This document shows, in pieces, positions 52,231-60,868 of a DNA stretch of 64,000 nucleotides. The first letter of the stretch is position 1. Every line of letters begins with the position of its first letter. The notes beneath the pieces are model-generated. The model saw only the letters and a list, made by a program, of their open reading frames with translations, ran no database searches and was not told the origin of the DNA. Origin of the DNA: DATFVJ01 sp963851085 (GTDB lineage: Bacteria; Actinomycetota; Actinomycetes; Streptosporangiales; Streptosporangiaceae); the NCBI GenBank assembly GCA_963851085.1, contig CAWKNX010000023.1, positions 1 to 64,000 on the forward strand, in the 5' to 3' direction. The translations under genes were made by a program, and so were the position numbers.

Positions 52231-53784
52231 CTACTCCTCGCCGGTCAGCAGCGGAACCAGATTGCCCGCACTGAGCGCCTCCTTGCGCAGCTTGCCGGTG
52301 GGTTCGCGCGGCAGCGTGTCAACGAAGTGGTACGCACGCGGAACCTTGAAGCCCGCCAGCGACCGGCGGCAATGCTCGTCAAGAAGGATGGCCAGATCGC
52401 CGGTGGCACCGGATTCACGCTCGACGACGGCGGCGACCCGCTCACCGAACTCGCTGTCCGGCACGCCGATCACCGCGGCGTCGCGCACCCCGGGGTGGGT
52501 CAGCAACACGGCTTCCACCTCTGCGGGATAGACGTTGACGCCGCCGGAGACGATCAGGTCCTGCGCGCGGCCGGTCAGAAACAGGTAACCCGCGTCGTCC
52601 AGGTAGCCCAGTTCGCCGTAGGTGAACGTGTCCGGCGCCAAATGAGCGGAGCGGGTCTTCTCCGGCGCGTTGTGATACTGGAAGGTCGGGCCGGCCCGGC
52701 GCCGTACGAAGATCCGGCCGGTCTGCCCGGGCGGCAGGGCCGTGCCGTCCTCGCCGACGACCAGAATCTCACCGGGCGGCAGGGCACGGCCCACACTGCC
52801 CGGCCGGCGCAGCCAGTCGCGGGAGTCGATGAGCGTGACCGCGCCGCCCTCTGTCGCGCCGTAGTACTCCAGCAGAACCGGGCCCCACCAGTCGATCATC
52901 TGCCGCTTGATGTCGACCGCGCACGGCCCGCCGCCGTGCCATACCCGGCGCAGGCTGGCACCGGAAAACGCCCGTTTCGCCGCGTCGCCGAGGCGCAGCA
53001 ACCGGACGAACTGCGTGGGCACCAGGTGAGCCGACGTGATCTGCTCACGGTCGATCACGTCGAGGGTGGCCGCGGGATCGAAGTGCCCGCGGATGACCAG
53101 GCACGACCCGCGGAGCAACGCGAGGAGTGCGAAGAACAGCTGCGACGAGTGGTACCACGGGCCGTCGAGCAGGAAACGCTCGCGGGCCGGCACGTCAAGT
53201 ACCACCCGCGCGTACTCGGCCAGCTTCCCCACCCGGGAGAATGGCGCGCCGACCACGAACAGGCGGTTGTCGACGCCCTTCGGATGCCCGGTCGTACCTG
53301 AGGTGTAGAGCATGAGAGCGCCGCAGCACTGCCGCGCGGGCTCCCGCGCGTCCGCGGCGGCCAGGTACGGCTCCACGGCGGCGAAGCCGCCGCGGTCGCG
53401 GTCACCGAGGACGAGCAGCGCTGTACCTGAATCGGCGGCCCGGGCGGCGGCTGCGGCCACCGGGGCGTACGCCGGTTCGACAACGAGGGCCTTGCTGCCG
53501 GAGTCGTTAAGGATATACGCGATCTCCGGTTCGGTGAGGTGCCAGTTCACCGGCACGGCGGTGATGCCGGTGTGCAGGCACGCGAGCAGCACCTCGAACG
53601 TCTCCCGCCGGTTGCCCAGGACACAGGCGATCCGGTCACCGCGGCCAAGCCCGCGACCGGCCAGCAGGCCGATCCACCGGTTGACCCGTTCCCCCAGCCC
53701 GCGCCAGCTGATCCCGCCCAGGTCGTCCACGATGGCCGTCGCGTCGCCGCCGCGGGCGATGTGCTCGTTCAGCAGCGCGGGCAT
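52231..53784 (-). CDS. Acyl-AMP ligase / acyl-CoA synthetase
   Basis: A 517-residue ANL-family ligase. The AMP motif is LMYTSGTTGHPKGVDNRLF, the A5 region YYGATEGGAV, A7/A8 GYLDDAGYLFLTGRAQDLI, and A10 Lys in EPTGKLRKEAL. It would activate a carboxylic acid, perhaps the starter of the type II PKS or its finished polyene acid. GAGGAGCG precedes the ATG. It is the last gene of cluster B before the IS, 30 bp after the aldolase-like gene. The ligase remnant at 48608 has a similar ending. Confidence 0.87.
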   Translation of the reverse strand: MPALLNEHIARGGDATAIVDDLGGISWRGLGERVNRWIGLLAGRGLGRGDRIACVLGNRRETFEVLLACLHTGITAVPVNWHLTEPEIAYILNDSGSKALVVEPAYAPVAAAAARAADSGTALLVLGDRDRGGFAAVEPYLAAADAREPARQCCGALMLYTSGTTGHPKGVDNRLFVVGAPFSRVGKLAEYARVVLDVPARERFLLDGPWYHSSQLFFALLALLRGSCLVIRGHFDPAATLDVIDREQITSAHLVPTQFVRLLRLGDAAKRAFSGASLRRVWHGGGPCAVDIKRQMIDWWGPVLLEYYGATEGGAVTLIDSRDWLRRPGSVGRALPPGEILVVGEDGTALPPGQTGRIFVRRRAGPTFQYHNAPEKTRSAHLAPDTFTYGELGYLDDAGYLFLTGRAQDLIVSGGVNVYPAEVEAVLLTHPGVRDAAVIGVPDSEFGERVAAVVERESGATGDLAILLDEHCRRSLAGFKVPRAYHFVDTLPREPTGKLRKEALSAGNLVPLLTGEE

Positions 53785-53814
53785 GGGCTCGCTCCTCTCG
53801 AAGCGGGAAAGGAA

Positions 53815-54561
53815 TCAGTCAAGGAGATCGGGCTGGGCGCGGACGATGTCGGCGTACAACGGGCGGAAGTTGAGTCTTCCCAACTCCGGTGAGCCCACGG
53901 TTGCCTGCGTCGCCCGGGCCACGTCCGGGCCGATGTGCACCGGCGTGCCCGCCGCCTCCGCCAGCAACTGCACCTGGCAGGAGCGGTCCATGGCGATGAA
54001 CCACCAGGCCGCCTCCTGCACCGATCCGCCCACCGTGAGCAGGCCGTGGTTGCGCAGGATCACGGCTTTCGCGCCGCCGAGCCGCTCGGCGATCCGCTTG
54101 CCCTCCTCGGCGTCGAGAACCACACCCCCGAACCCGTCGTACACCTCGTGATCGTCGTAGAAGGCGCAGGCGTCCTGCGTCAGCGGGTCCAGGCGCCTGC
54201 CGAGAGCCGACCATGCCCGGCCGTACGTGGAGTGCGTGTGGGCAGCGGCGATCACATCCGGCCGCGCCGCGTGCAGCTGCGAGTGGATGATGAAGCCCGC
54301 GGGGTTGACCCGGCCGGCGCCGGACACGACGCGGCCCGCTGCGTCGACGAGCAGCAGATCGCTGACCCGGACGTGCCCGAAACCGACGCCGAACGGATTG
54401 ATCCAGAACTGCTCCGGGTTCTCCGGGTCCCGCGCGGTGATGTGGCCGCCAGCGCCTTCGTCGAACCCCAGCCGCGCGAACAGCCGCAGCGCCGCGGCCA
54501 GCCGCTGCTTGCGGTACAGCCGCTCCTCGTCCGGTGTGCGTGGCGGGCGCACAGTGCTCAC
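53815..54561 (-). CDS. Class II aldolase/adducin family protein
   Basis: A 248-residue protein of the fuculose-phosphate aldolase/adducin family, zinc lyases and decarboxylases. GAGGHITARDPENP and INPFGVGFGHVRVSDL are the N-terminal motifs. The metal ligands are in AAHTHSTYGRAWSALG (two His) and ILRNHGLLTVGGSVQEA (His). The GTG at 54561 overlaps the stop of the small upstream gene as GTGA. A retro-aldol or decarboxylation step on a polyketide-type acid is possible; the substrate is unknown. Such a gene in a type II PKS operon is unusual. Confidence 0.83.
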   Translation of the reverse strand: MSTVRPPRTPDEERLYRKQRLAAALRLFARLGFDEGAGGHITARDPENPEQFWINPFGVGFGHVRVSDLLLVDAAGRVVSGAGRVNPAGFIIHSQLHAARPDVIAAAHTHSTYGRAWSALGRRLDPLTQDACAFYDDHEVYDGFGGVVLDAEEGKRIAERLGGAKAVILRNHGLLTVGGSVQEAAWWFIAMDRSCQVQLLAEAAGTPVHIGPDVARATQATVGSPELGRLNFRPLYADIVRAQPDLLD

Positions 54562-54770
54562 CCGCACCCGCCGGCGGAGTCGGTGTCGTAGGAGTGCGTC
54601 CCGTCAAGCAGTACGGCCGGGATGCCGTGCCACGGGGAGGTGGTGGCCTCGGGGTCGGCGAGGTCTGCGGCTTGCGTGTTTGCCGATCCCGAACGGCTGC
54701 CGCTGACGGGCGCGGCGAATGGTGCGTGCGGCCGGGTGGCGGGCTCGGTCATCGTGTCGGACTGGGTCAT
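54558..54770 (-). CDS. Unknown 70-residue protein, translationally coupled
   Basis: I do not recognise this gene. It has a strong ribosome site (AAGGAGCAGCAGC) and an ATG that overlaps the stop of the upstream isomerase gene (ATGA). Its own stop overlaps the start of the aldolase gene (GTGA), so it is embedded in the operon and very likely translated. The protein starts MTQSDTMTEPATRPHAPFA, is rich in Ser, Thr, Ala and Pro, has no membrane helix and ends SYDTDSAGGCG with a single Cys near the C-terminus. It could be a small accessory protein, or a peptide that is modified or cleaved. No modification enzyme of a known RiPP class lies nearby. Confidence 0.6.
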   Translation of the reverse strand: MTQSDTMTEPATRPHAPFAAPVSGSRSGSANTQAADLADPEATTSPWHGIPAVLLDGTHSYDTDSAGGCG

Positions 54771-55417
54771 GCTGCTGCTCCTTCCAGTGCGGGCTGCCAT
54801 ACGCCGAGGAACGCGTCCAGCCGGTCAAAGCCCCAGAACCGGTGCCGCCCCCACTTCATGTACGGGATGCCGAAAATGTCGTCGAGATAGGCCTGATGGA
54901 GGCAGTCGGCCCCCTCCTCGCGGATGCCCGGGTCCTGCGGCGCGCCGACGGCGAGCTCTGGATCAAGTCCCGCCTGCTCGGCTGCCGCGCGGATCACGCC
55001 GGGGTCGCAGATGTTGTCGCCGCGCCCCCACCTCGCCTGCGTGACGGCGTCGTAGAACTCCCACGCCAGCCCTTCCCCGCGAGCGCGCAGCCAGGCCAGG
55101 TGCGGCAGCTCCCACCATGGGTCGACGTCGACCGGCCACGCCATCGACAGGCCCTGCTGCTCGGCGAGCCGCTTGGTGTCCAGCAGCATGTACAGGTGCT
55201 TGGCGCGGCTCATCTGGATGTAGTGGAACTCACCGCCGCGCTGGTTCAGCCCGGCGCTGGTCTGCTCGTCCGGGTCCCAGTATGGGTAGAACTCCATCGC
55301 TTCAGCCACGTCGGGCACCTCCGAGCGCAGCCGCCGGATGGTCAGCCAGCTGTACGGGCTGCGGAATGAGAAGTACAAGCGTGGAGGCCTTTTCATCGTC
55401 ATCGCCTTCCTCGTCAT
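54767..55417 (-). CDS. DsbA/GST-kappa-like protein (HCCA isomerase family)
   Basis: A 216-residue thioredoxin-fold protein of the DsbA/2-hydroxychromene-2-carboxylate isomerase family. It opens LYFSFRSPYSWLTIRRL; the SPYS stretch replaces the CxxC of true DsbA, as in glutathione-dependent isomerases. WGRGDNICDPGVIRAAAEQAG and the ending IFGIPYMKWGRHRFWGFDRLD are family-like. In a polyene PKS operon it could isomerise a double bond, which some cinnamoyl-type pathways need before ring closure (inference). Its start overlaps the stop of the thioesterase gene (ATGA), and its stop overlaps the next start. Confidence 0.82.
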   Translation of the reverse strand: MTRKAMTMKRPPRLYFSFRSPYSWLTIRRLRSEVPDVAEAMEFYPYWDPDEQTSAGLNQRGGEFHYIQMSRAKHLYMLLDTKRLAEQQGLSMAWPVDVDPWWELPHLAWLRARGEGLAWEFYDAVTQARWGRGDNICDPGVIRAAAEQAGLDPELAVGAPQDPGIREEGADCLHQAYLDDIFGIPYMKWGRHRFWGFDRLDAFLGVWQPALEGAAA

Positions 55418-56349
55418 CGCTGGCTCCCTGTCAACGCGGCGACCACGTCCGCGTCAAGCTCGGCCAGCCCACCAGCCCCCTCGCCCGCCGCGATCGCGTA
55501 CCCGTGCAGGATCTTGGCGGTGGCGACAGGGACAAGTTCGCCGCCGCGCTGCACGTAGCAGTCCATCCGCGCATCGAACATGACACCGCGCAGGATGTCG
55601 GTAACCGTGAACACGGTGTGCACCGTCTCCTCCATGTGCGCTCCGGCGATGAGCTGCACGCGGGCGCGGGAGACCACCGGAATCCAGGACCGCTCGGTGA
55701 GCATGCGCCCGACCGAGATGCCACGGCCGGCGAGGAACCGGTCGACCACCTCCTCGAGCGCCCGCACGTAACCGGAATGCTGAACGCGATCCGAGAAGTG
55801 GCAGTAGAAGTACGGCGCCCGCCAGGACCACAGGAAGGCGGACGGGTCCGCGGTGAGCACCGACTCCGCCGAGGACCCGGCGGGTATCGGCACGGGCGCC
55901 CGGCCGGAGACCGTGCTTGCGGCCGTGAGCTCGGCGGCCTCGAGCGCGGCCAGCGCCTCCGGCGCGGGACGGTAGCCGTCAGCCGTGCGCTCGCGCACCA
56001 GCGCCACCTTCACCTTCCCGCGCGCCGCTGTGACCTCCCGCCCGTCCCGTCGCACGAAGAGCTGCACGTTCAGCGGGCCGCGGCCGTCGCCGGTGACCTG
56101 CGCGCGCACCGCGTCGTCGATTTCGAGCACGGCCGGCAGCTGCACCGAGCAGTCGACGATCTCCACTCCGAGGCCGTGTTCGAGAAAAAGGTTCCGTGCG
56201 CCGGTCCCCTGCTCGATCAGCCACTGCAGCACCGCCTGCTCCACCAGGTACATGAAGTGCTTGAAGCCGATCCAGGTGCGGATGTTCGCGCCCTCGTAGC
56301 CGGGGTGGCTGTACATCACGGTCGGCTCTGGCGAGGCGGTCACCGTCAT
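55414..56349 (-). CDS. Double hot-dog thioesterase/dehydratase-like protein
   Basis: A 311-residue protein with two hot-dog-fold halves. The first has HPGYEGANIRTWIGFKHFMY and LEHGLGVEIVDCSVQLP; the second has FYCHFSDRVQHSGYVRALEE and RSWIPVVSRARVQLIAGAHM. This fits acyl-thioesterases of the 4-hydroxybenzoyl-CoA type. It may release or edit the polyketide chain. GGGAGAA precedes the ATG. An in-frame run of codons after the preceding CLF stop ends exactly at this ATG (ATGA). Confidence 0.75.
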   Translation of the reverse strand: MTVTASPEPTVMYSHPGYEGANIRTWIGFKHFMYLVEQAVLQWLIEQGTGARNLFLEHGLGVEIVDCSVQLPAVLEIDDAVRAQVTGDGRGPLNVQLFVRRDGREVTAARGKVKVALVRERTADGYRPAPEALAALEAAELTAASTVSGRAPVPIPAGSSAESVLTADPSAFLWSWRAPYFYCHFSDRVQHSGYVRALEEVVDRFLAGRGISVGRMLTERSWIPVVSRARVQLIAGAHMEETVHTVFTVTDILRGVMFDARMDCYVQRGGELVPVATAKILHGYAIAAGEGAGGLAELDADVVAALTGSQR

Positions 56350-56459
56350 AGCAGTTCTCCCGCTGTCGGAGTTGCCGCCGCGGCGGCAAGCTCGGCGATC
56401 TGCGCCGCGACGCCACCCGCGCGGCGGATGTGAAGGAAAGGGTGTCGCCGTGGTGGCAA
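56346..56459 (-). other. Possible tiny ORF or former tail of the CLF-like gene
   Basis: In the same frame as the second CLF-like gene but after its stop (56466-56468), codons from a TTG at 56459 read RHPFLHIRRAGGVAAQIAEL and end with a TGA that overlaps the thioesterase ATG (ATGA). Every other junction in this operon has such an overlap, which suggests this frame is or was translated. It may be the lost C-terminus of the CLF-like protein or a 37-residue peptide. A perfect 18-bp palindrome (56372-56389) lies inside it. Confidence 0.35.
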
Positions 56460-56465
56460 CGCGCC

Positions 56466-57436
56466 TCAGGTCCGCTCATCGCCGCCCCCGGGCCGGTCCG
56501 GCTTCGCCGCGCTGACCAGCGCCCTCCGCGAGCCGTTGTCGCCCTCGCCGCGGACCCCGACGACGGCGTACCCCTCGTCGGCAGCAAGGTGCGCCGCGAG
56601 CGCGAGCGCCACGATGTCCTGCGCGCCGTAGCAGTCGCCCCAGTGCCGGGCAGGGTCGAAACCGCCCGGACCGGCCCCGTCCGGACCGGCTCCGCCCGGG
56701 CCGACGATGGCCCGCGGCGCGAGCGGCCACGGCCCGGTCCCGGATACGGGCTCCATCAGCACGCGCCGCGGCGGCGCGCCACGGCCGCTGGCCTGTCCCG
56801 CCTCGAGTACGACGCAGGCGGCTCCCGGGCGCAGCGGCCGCCCAGGGCCGCCGGAATCGTAGAGCGCGCTAGCCACCTCGTCGGCGGCCTCCGCTCCGAC
56901 GAGCACGACCTGTTCGGCGCGCCCGGTCCGCAGCAGGAGGCCGGCCAGCCGCAGGCCGTCCAGCCCGGCTGTCGATCCCGAGCAGACCATCAGGTTCGGG
57001 CCGCCGAAGCCGAACCAGAGCGCGACGGTACTCGCGACGACGTTGCTCGACACGTTCGGCGCGTCGAGCACGCTCACCGCCCGGCCGCCCTCGGCGGCGA
57101 CTGTCCGGGTCACCGCGGCGACGGTCCCGACATTGCCCAGATTGCTGCACGCCACCACGGCCGTGCCCGGGGACATGGGCCGCCCTGGCCGCTGACCCGC
57201 CGGCAGGCCAAGGGCCCGGTGCACCGCGCACAGCGCGAGCCGGGTGGCCCGGGCTCCTTGGACAGCAGGCCCTTGCGCCCAAGCAGCACCGACGCCTTGT
57301 CCGCCGTCGCCGCCTCGCCCTGGGCCCAGGCACCCGCGGGCCTGCCAAGCTGCTGCGGCAGCGCCGCGCCGAGGTCGGTGCCAGGCAGATGCAGGCACCA
57401 CCCGGTCGCGACCAGAACATGCGCGCTGGTGTTCAC
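56466..57436 (-). CDS. KS-like chain-length-factor homologue (2), frame broken
   Basis: About 323 residues if the frame is repaired. The GTG at 57436 overlaps the stop of the preceding KS gene (GTGA) and starts NTSAHVLVATGWCLHLPG to GRKGLLSKE. Homology then moves to the next frame (ATRLALCAVHRALGLPAG onward) because one base is missing near 57245-57255. The active-site region reads GPNLMVCSGSTAGLDGL. Where a KS has Cys this has Ser, with a Cys three residues earlier, so it is CLF-like. It probably pairs with the KS at 57433-58551. Whether the break is real must be checked. Confidence 0.68.
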
Positions 57437-58551
57437 GCGGCCTCCAGCAAGGTCACGGCGTTGACACCGCCGAAGCCGAACGCGTTGACCTGGATCAGCG
57501 ACGGCCGCAGCCGGACCGGCCCGCCGAGGGCGAACCGCAGCCCGGCGCCCTCGTCCAGGGCCACCCGCTGGCCGACCACCGCCGGCACCATGCCCTCGGC
57601 CAGGCAACGCAGCGCCGCGTCGACGTTGAGCAGCGGCGCGCTTCCCGACGTGTGGCCGACCGCGCCCTTGATCGCGGTCACGAGCGGCGCCCCGCCGTCA
57701 CCGAGCAGAACGCTGCGCAGCGCTTCGCATTCGGCGGGATCGTTGAGCGCGGTGCCGGTACCGTGCGCCACGACAAGGTCCACGCTGGACGGACGCCGGC
57801 CGCCCCGGTAGAACGCGTCGCGCATCGCGCGGCAGATGCCCGCGACGTCCGGCGCGGTCTCGTGGTACGAATCGCAGGAAAGCCCGGTGCTGACCAGCCG
57901 GGCAAGCGGGCGGCCCGGCCAGGACTCACCGACGACCACGACCGCGGCGGCGCCCTCACCGAGCAGGACCCCGTCGCGGTGCTTGTCGAACGGGCGCACC
58001 TGGCTCGCCGGGGCCGGGGCGACCCGGCCGATCATCGTCAGCATCGACTGCGTCATCGTGTCCGCGCCGCCCACCAGGACGGCGTCGGCGTCGCCGAGCT
58101 CGACCAGGTCCTGCGCGAGCGCGAGGGCGTGGCCGCCCGCGCTGCACGCGTTGGAAAGCGTGATCACCTCGGTCACGCCCGGCAGGGCGTCCCGCACCAC
58201 GTCGCCGAAGTGCAGGCGCCGCACGGGAAAACGCGCGCCGGTCAGGGCCCACTGCTCCACCGCGGAAAGCTCGCGCAGGCCGGTGCCCACAAGCGCGACG
58301 ACCCGCTGCCGCGCCGCGTCGATACCGGCGTGCCTGACCGCCTCGCCCAGGCACTCGGTGAGCAGCCGGCCCGCGCGAAACGGCCGGTTGGGGTCGTCGG
58401 TGCCGGCGTGGTAGCCGGCGGCTATGTTCAGCTTGGCCGGATCCCCGTGGCGCAGTGGGCCCGCGCCGCACTCACCACGAAGCAGCGCGCCGAACGTCGC
58501 CGCGCCGTCACCGAAGCAGCTGCGTACGGCGCTACCCGCGATCAGTGCCAT
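57433..58551 (-). CDS. Beta-ketoacyl synthase (2) of the type II PKS
   Basis: A 372-residue divergent ketosynthase with a full triad: Cys in LSNACSAGGHALALAQ, His in VVAHGTGTALNDPAEC and His in IKGAVGHTSGSAPL. FGFGGVNAVTLLE closes the fold. The ATG at 58551 shares one base with the stop of the upstream CLF gene (TGATG), so it is co-translated. Its partner is probably the CLF-like protein downstream. Two KS/CLF pairs in one operon suggest two stages of chain extension. Confidence 0.82.
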   Translation of the reverse strand: MALIAGSAVRSCFGDGAATFGALLRGECGAGPLRHGDPAKLNIAAGYHAGTDDPNRPFRAGRLLTECLGEAVRHAGIDAARQRVVALVGTGLRELSAVEQWALTGARFPVRRLHFGDVVRDALPGVTEVITLSNACSAGGHALALAQDLVELGDADAVLVGGADTMTQSMLTMIGRVAPAPASQVRPFDKHRDGVLLGEGAAAVVVVGESWPGRPLARLVSTGLSCDSYHETAPDVAGICRAMRDAFYRGGRRPSSVDLVVAHGTGTALNDPAECEALRSVLLGDGGAPLVTAIKGAVGHTSGSAPLLNVDAALRCLAEGMVPAVVGQRVALDEGAGLRFALGGPVRLRPSLIQVNAFGFGGVNAVTLLEAA

Positions 58552-59663
58552 CAGCGCACCCCACCACGATCGCACCCCGCCACGATCGCGGCTCCCACGG
58601 CGCCGTCCGCGCCACGACCCGTGAGCAGGCTCAGCTCGCCGGCGCCGCCGCCGGCGTCTGACGCGAGCAGCACGGCAAGCGCGACCGCACCCGTGGCGGC
58701 GCCGCATTCGCCGAGGAGCCGTTTGGCCATCACCCGTCTGGGTTCGCGGCCCAGCGCACGGATGGCGGGCTCGTACTCGCGGCGATCCGCCTCGTCGGCC
58801 TCCCCGGTGAACACGGTGGACACCCGGGCAGGATCCACTTCCGCGCGCCGTACGGCGCGGTCCACACAGCCTTGCAGGGCGAGGTCGGCCTGCTCGCCGC
58901 CACCAGGCCCGTAACCGGTGGTCACGGCGAGGATGCGCGCGGAGCGCCGCGGCGCCGCCCAGGCCGGAGCCTGGGTACCTGCCAGCACGAATACGCCGGC
59001 GGCCTCACCCGCGGCGACCGTCCTCGTCGCGCCGGTCAGATGCGATGCCCATGCCCGGTGGGGCGTGTACTCCTCGACCGCGCCGGTGAGCATCACGTCC
59101 GCGTAGCCGCGGTCGATGACGTTGCCCGCGTACCTGACCGCGTTGAGGAACGCGAGCGCCCCGCCTGCGATCGTCGCGTTGACCCCGCGCAGGCCCAGCC
59201 GGATCGCCACCTGCCCGGCCGCGCAGTTCATCACGGTGTTGGGGAACAGCATCGGGTTGACCAGGTAAGGCCGTTCCTGGACCAAGGTCTCACGGGTGTA
59301 GTCACTGGTGGATTTGAAGCTGCCGACGCTGGTGCCGAGCGCCACACCGACGCGTCTGCGGGTGGCGTCGTTGACGCTCGTCCCCGCCTCAGCGAGTGCG
59401 TCCTTGCAGCAGACGACGGCCAGGGCCGTGGCGCGGTCATAGGAGCTTGTGCCGCGGCGCCCGAGCTGGGCCCGCACGTCGAAATCGGCCAGCGCGTGCC
59501 CGTTCGGTGCGGGCAACGGGTCACCGGACAGGTGGCCGACGCCCACCCCCGGGCTGGCCGGTGCGGCGGCGAGCTCCGCCCCGGCCAGGCGCGTGGCCAG
59601 CGCGCCCACGCCGACGCCGGCGGAGGTGAGCGCGCTCCACGCGGTGACGACGACGCCGGTCAT
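58551..59663 (-). CDS. Chain-length-factor-like protein (1)
   Basis: A 370-residue ketosynthase-fold protein without a nucleophile. The region expected to hold Cys reads GVNATIAGGALAFLNAVRYA, and the His motifs of a KS are lost (RVMAKRLLGECGAATGAVAL in place of the GHT region). It follows the canonical KS gene with an ATGA overlap, the usual KS-CLF order, so it should form the heterodimer that sets chain length. MTGVVVTAWSALTSAGVGV is the normal start. Confidence 0.8.
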   Translation of the reverse strand: MTGVVVTAWSALTSAGVGVGALATRLAGAELAAAPASPGVGVGHLSGDPLPAPNGHALADFDVRAQLGRRGTSSYDRATALAVVCCKDALAEAGTSVNDATRRRVGVALGTSVGSFKSTSDYTRETLVQERPYLVNPMLFPNTVMNCAAGQVAIRLGLRGVNATIAGGALAFLNAVRYAGNVIDRGYADVMLTGAVEEYTPHRAWASHLTGATRTVAAGEAAGVFVLAGTQAPAWAAPRRSARILAVTTGYGPGGGEQADLALQGCVDRAVRRAEVDPARVSTVFTGEADEADRREYEPAIRALGREPRRVMAKRLLGECGAATGAVALAVLLASDAGGGAGELSLLTGRGADGAVGAAIVAGCDRGGVR

Positions 59664-60865
59664 GAGATGGCCCCAAGCATCACGATGGCGTTGTTGCCAC
59701 CGAAGGCGAACCCGTCGTTCTGCACCACCCGCACGTCCGCGGGCCTGGCGACGTTCGGCACCGGGTCGATGCCTGCCAGCTCCGGATCGGGATTGAGCCA
59801 GTTGATCGTCGGCGGCAGGAAGCCGCTGTTGATCGCCACCACCGCGGCGATGGCCCCGAAGCCGCTGGCCGCGCCCATGGTGTGCCCGATCATGGACTTG
59901 ATCGAGCTGACCGGCGGCGGCTCGCTGCCGAAGACCTCCAGGATGGCGCGCCCTTCGATCAGGTCGTTTGCCGGGGTGCCTGTCCCGTGTGCACAGATGT
60001 AGTCCACTTCTTCCGGCTTGACGCCGGAATTGCGGTGGGCCAGGCGCATGCACTCGGCGACGCTGGCCGCGTCGGGTGCGACCGGGTGGTTGGCGTCGCA
60101 GTTGATGCCATAGCCAAGCAGTTCGGCCAGCATGCGGGCGCCGCGCGCCCGCGCGTGCTCGAACGTCTCGAGCAGCAGCACGGCTCCGCCCTCACCGGTG
60201 AGGATGCCGGAACGGTCCCGGTCGAACGGTGCGCAGGCCGCGGCGGTCAGTGCACCGAGCCGGAAGAACCCGGCATGCGCCCAGCGGCACACAGAATCCG
60301 CGCCACCGGCGAGAACGACGTCGGCCTCACCGGTGACAAGCAGGTCGTAGCCGTACCCGATGGCGTAGTTGCTCGCCGAGCACGCAGTGGCGATGGTCAG
60401 CGACTCCCCGAGCAGGCCCAGTTCCTCACTGACGGCATTGGCCAGCCGGTTGGCGGGCAACTGCGCAAGCAGTTCCGGATCCTGCGCGGGGAAGCCACCC
60501 GTGACGATCTGCGCGGTGAGCGCCTCAGCAACGGTGGATTCACCGCTGGTGGTGCCGATCACCGCGTGCGCCCGCCCAGGTGGCAGCCGCTCCAGATCAA
60601 GCCCGCCGTCCTGCACCGCCAGCCGGGCGGCGCTTGCGGCGAACTGACTCGACCGTCCCCACCGGGCCGGATCCAGGCGGCGCAGGTGGTTCGTGGGGTC
60701 GAAGTCACGAACCTCACCGGCGTTCTGATGCGGGAACCCGGTCGGGTCGAAGCTGGTGATCCGCGAGATGCCTGACCGTCCGGTGCGCAGCGAGTCGGCA
60801 AACGCCGGCCCGCCAACACCGATGCTCGAGACAGGACCGAGCCCGGTCACCGCCACGCGGACCAC
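59660..60865 (-). CDS. Beta-ketoacyl synthase (1) of the type II PKS (FabF type)
   Basis: A 401-residue canonical FabF/KS-alpha. The triad is Cys in TIATACSASNYAIGYG, His in ICAHGTGTPANDL and His in IKSMIGHTMGAASG; DGFAFGGNNAIVML closes it. It opens MVRVAVTGLGPVSSIGVGG from a GTG three bases after the ACP stop. It would run decarboxylative condensations on the ACP at 60869 with the next gene as CLF. The closeness to FabF and to aryl-polyene KSs suits a reducing system that makes polyene chains. Confidence 0.9.
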   Translation of the reverse strand: MVRVAVTGLGPVSSIGVGGPAFADSLRTGRSGISRITSFDPTGFPHQNAGEVRDFDPTNHLRRLDPARWGRSSQFAASAARLAVQDGGLDLERLPPGRAHAVIGTTSGESTVAEALTAQIVTGGFPAQDPELLAQLPANRLANAVSEELGLLGESLTIATACSASNYAIGYGYDLLVTGEADVVLAGGADSVCRWAHAGFFRLGALTAAACAPFDRDRSGILTGEGGAVLLLETFEHARARGARMLAELLGYGINCDANHPVAPDAASVAECMRLAHRNSGVKPEEVDYICAHGTGTPANDLIEGRAILEVFGSEPPPVSSIKSMIGHTMGAASGFGAIAAVVAINSGFLPPTINWLNPDPELAGIDPVPNVARPADVRVVQNDGFAFGGNNAIVMLGAIS

Positions 60866-60868
60866 GGC

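Noticed and set aside
53312..54151. Plus-strand frame of 279 codons over ligase and aldolase genes
   Set aside because: Ser/Arg/Pro-rich nonsense opposite two well-supported genes.
54558..54770. Calling the 70-residue protein a RiPP precursor
   Set aside because: No lanthionine synthetase, YcaO, radical SAM, lasso or other modifying enzyme is nearby; only its size and C-terminal Cys would support it.
57244..58914. 556-codon plus-strand frame over the KS/CLF genes
   Set aside because: It is antisense to a KS with an intact Cys-His-His set and to coupled genes; no ribosome site or motif.
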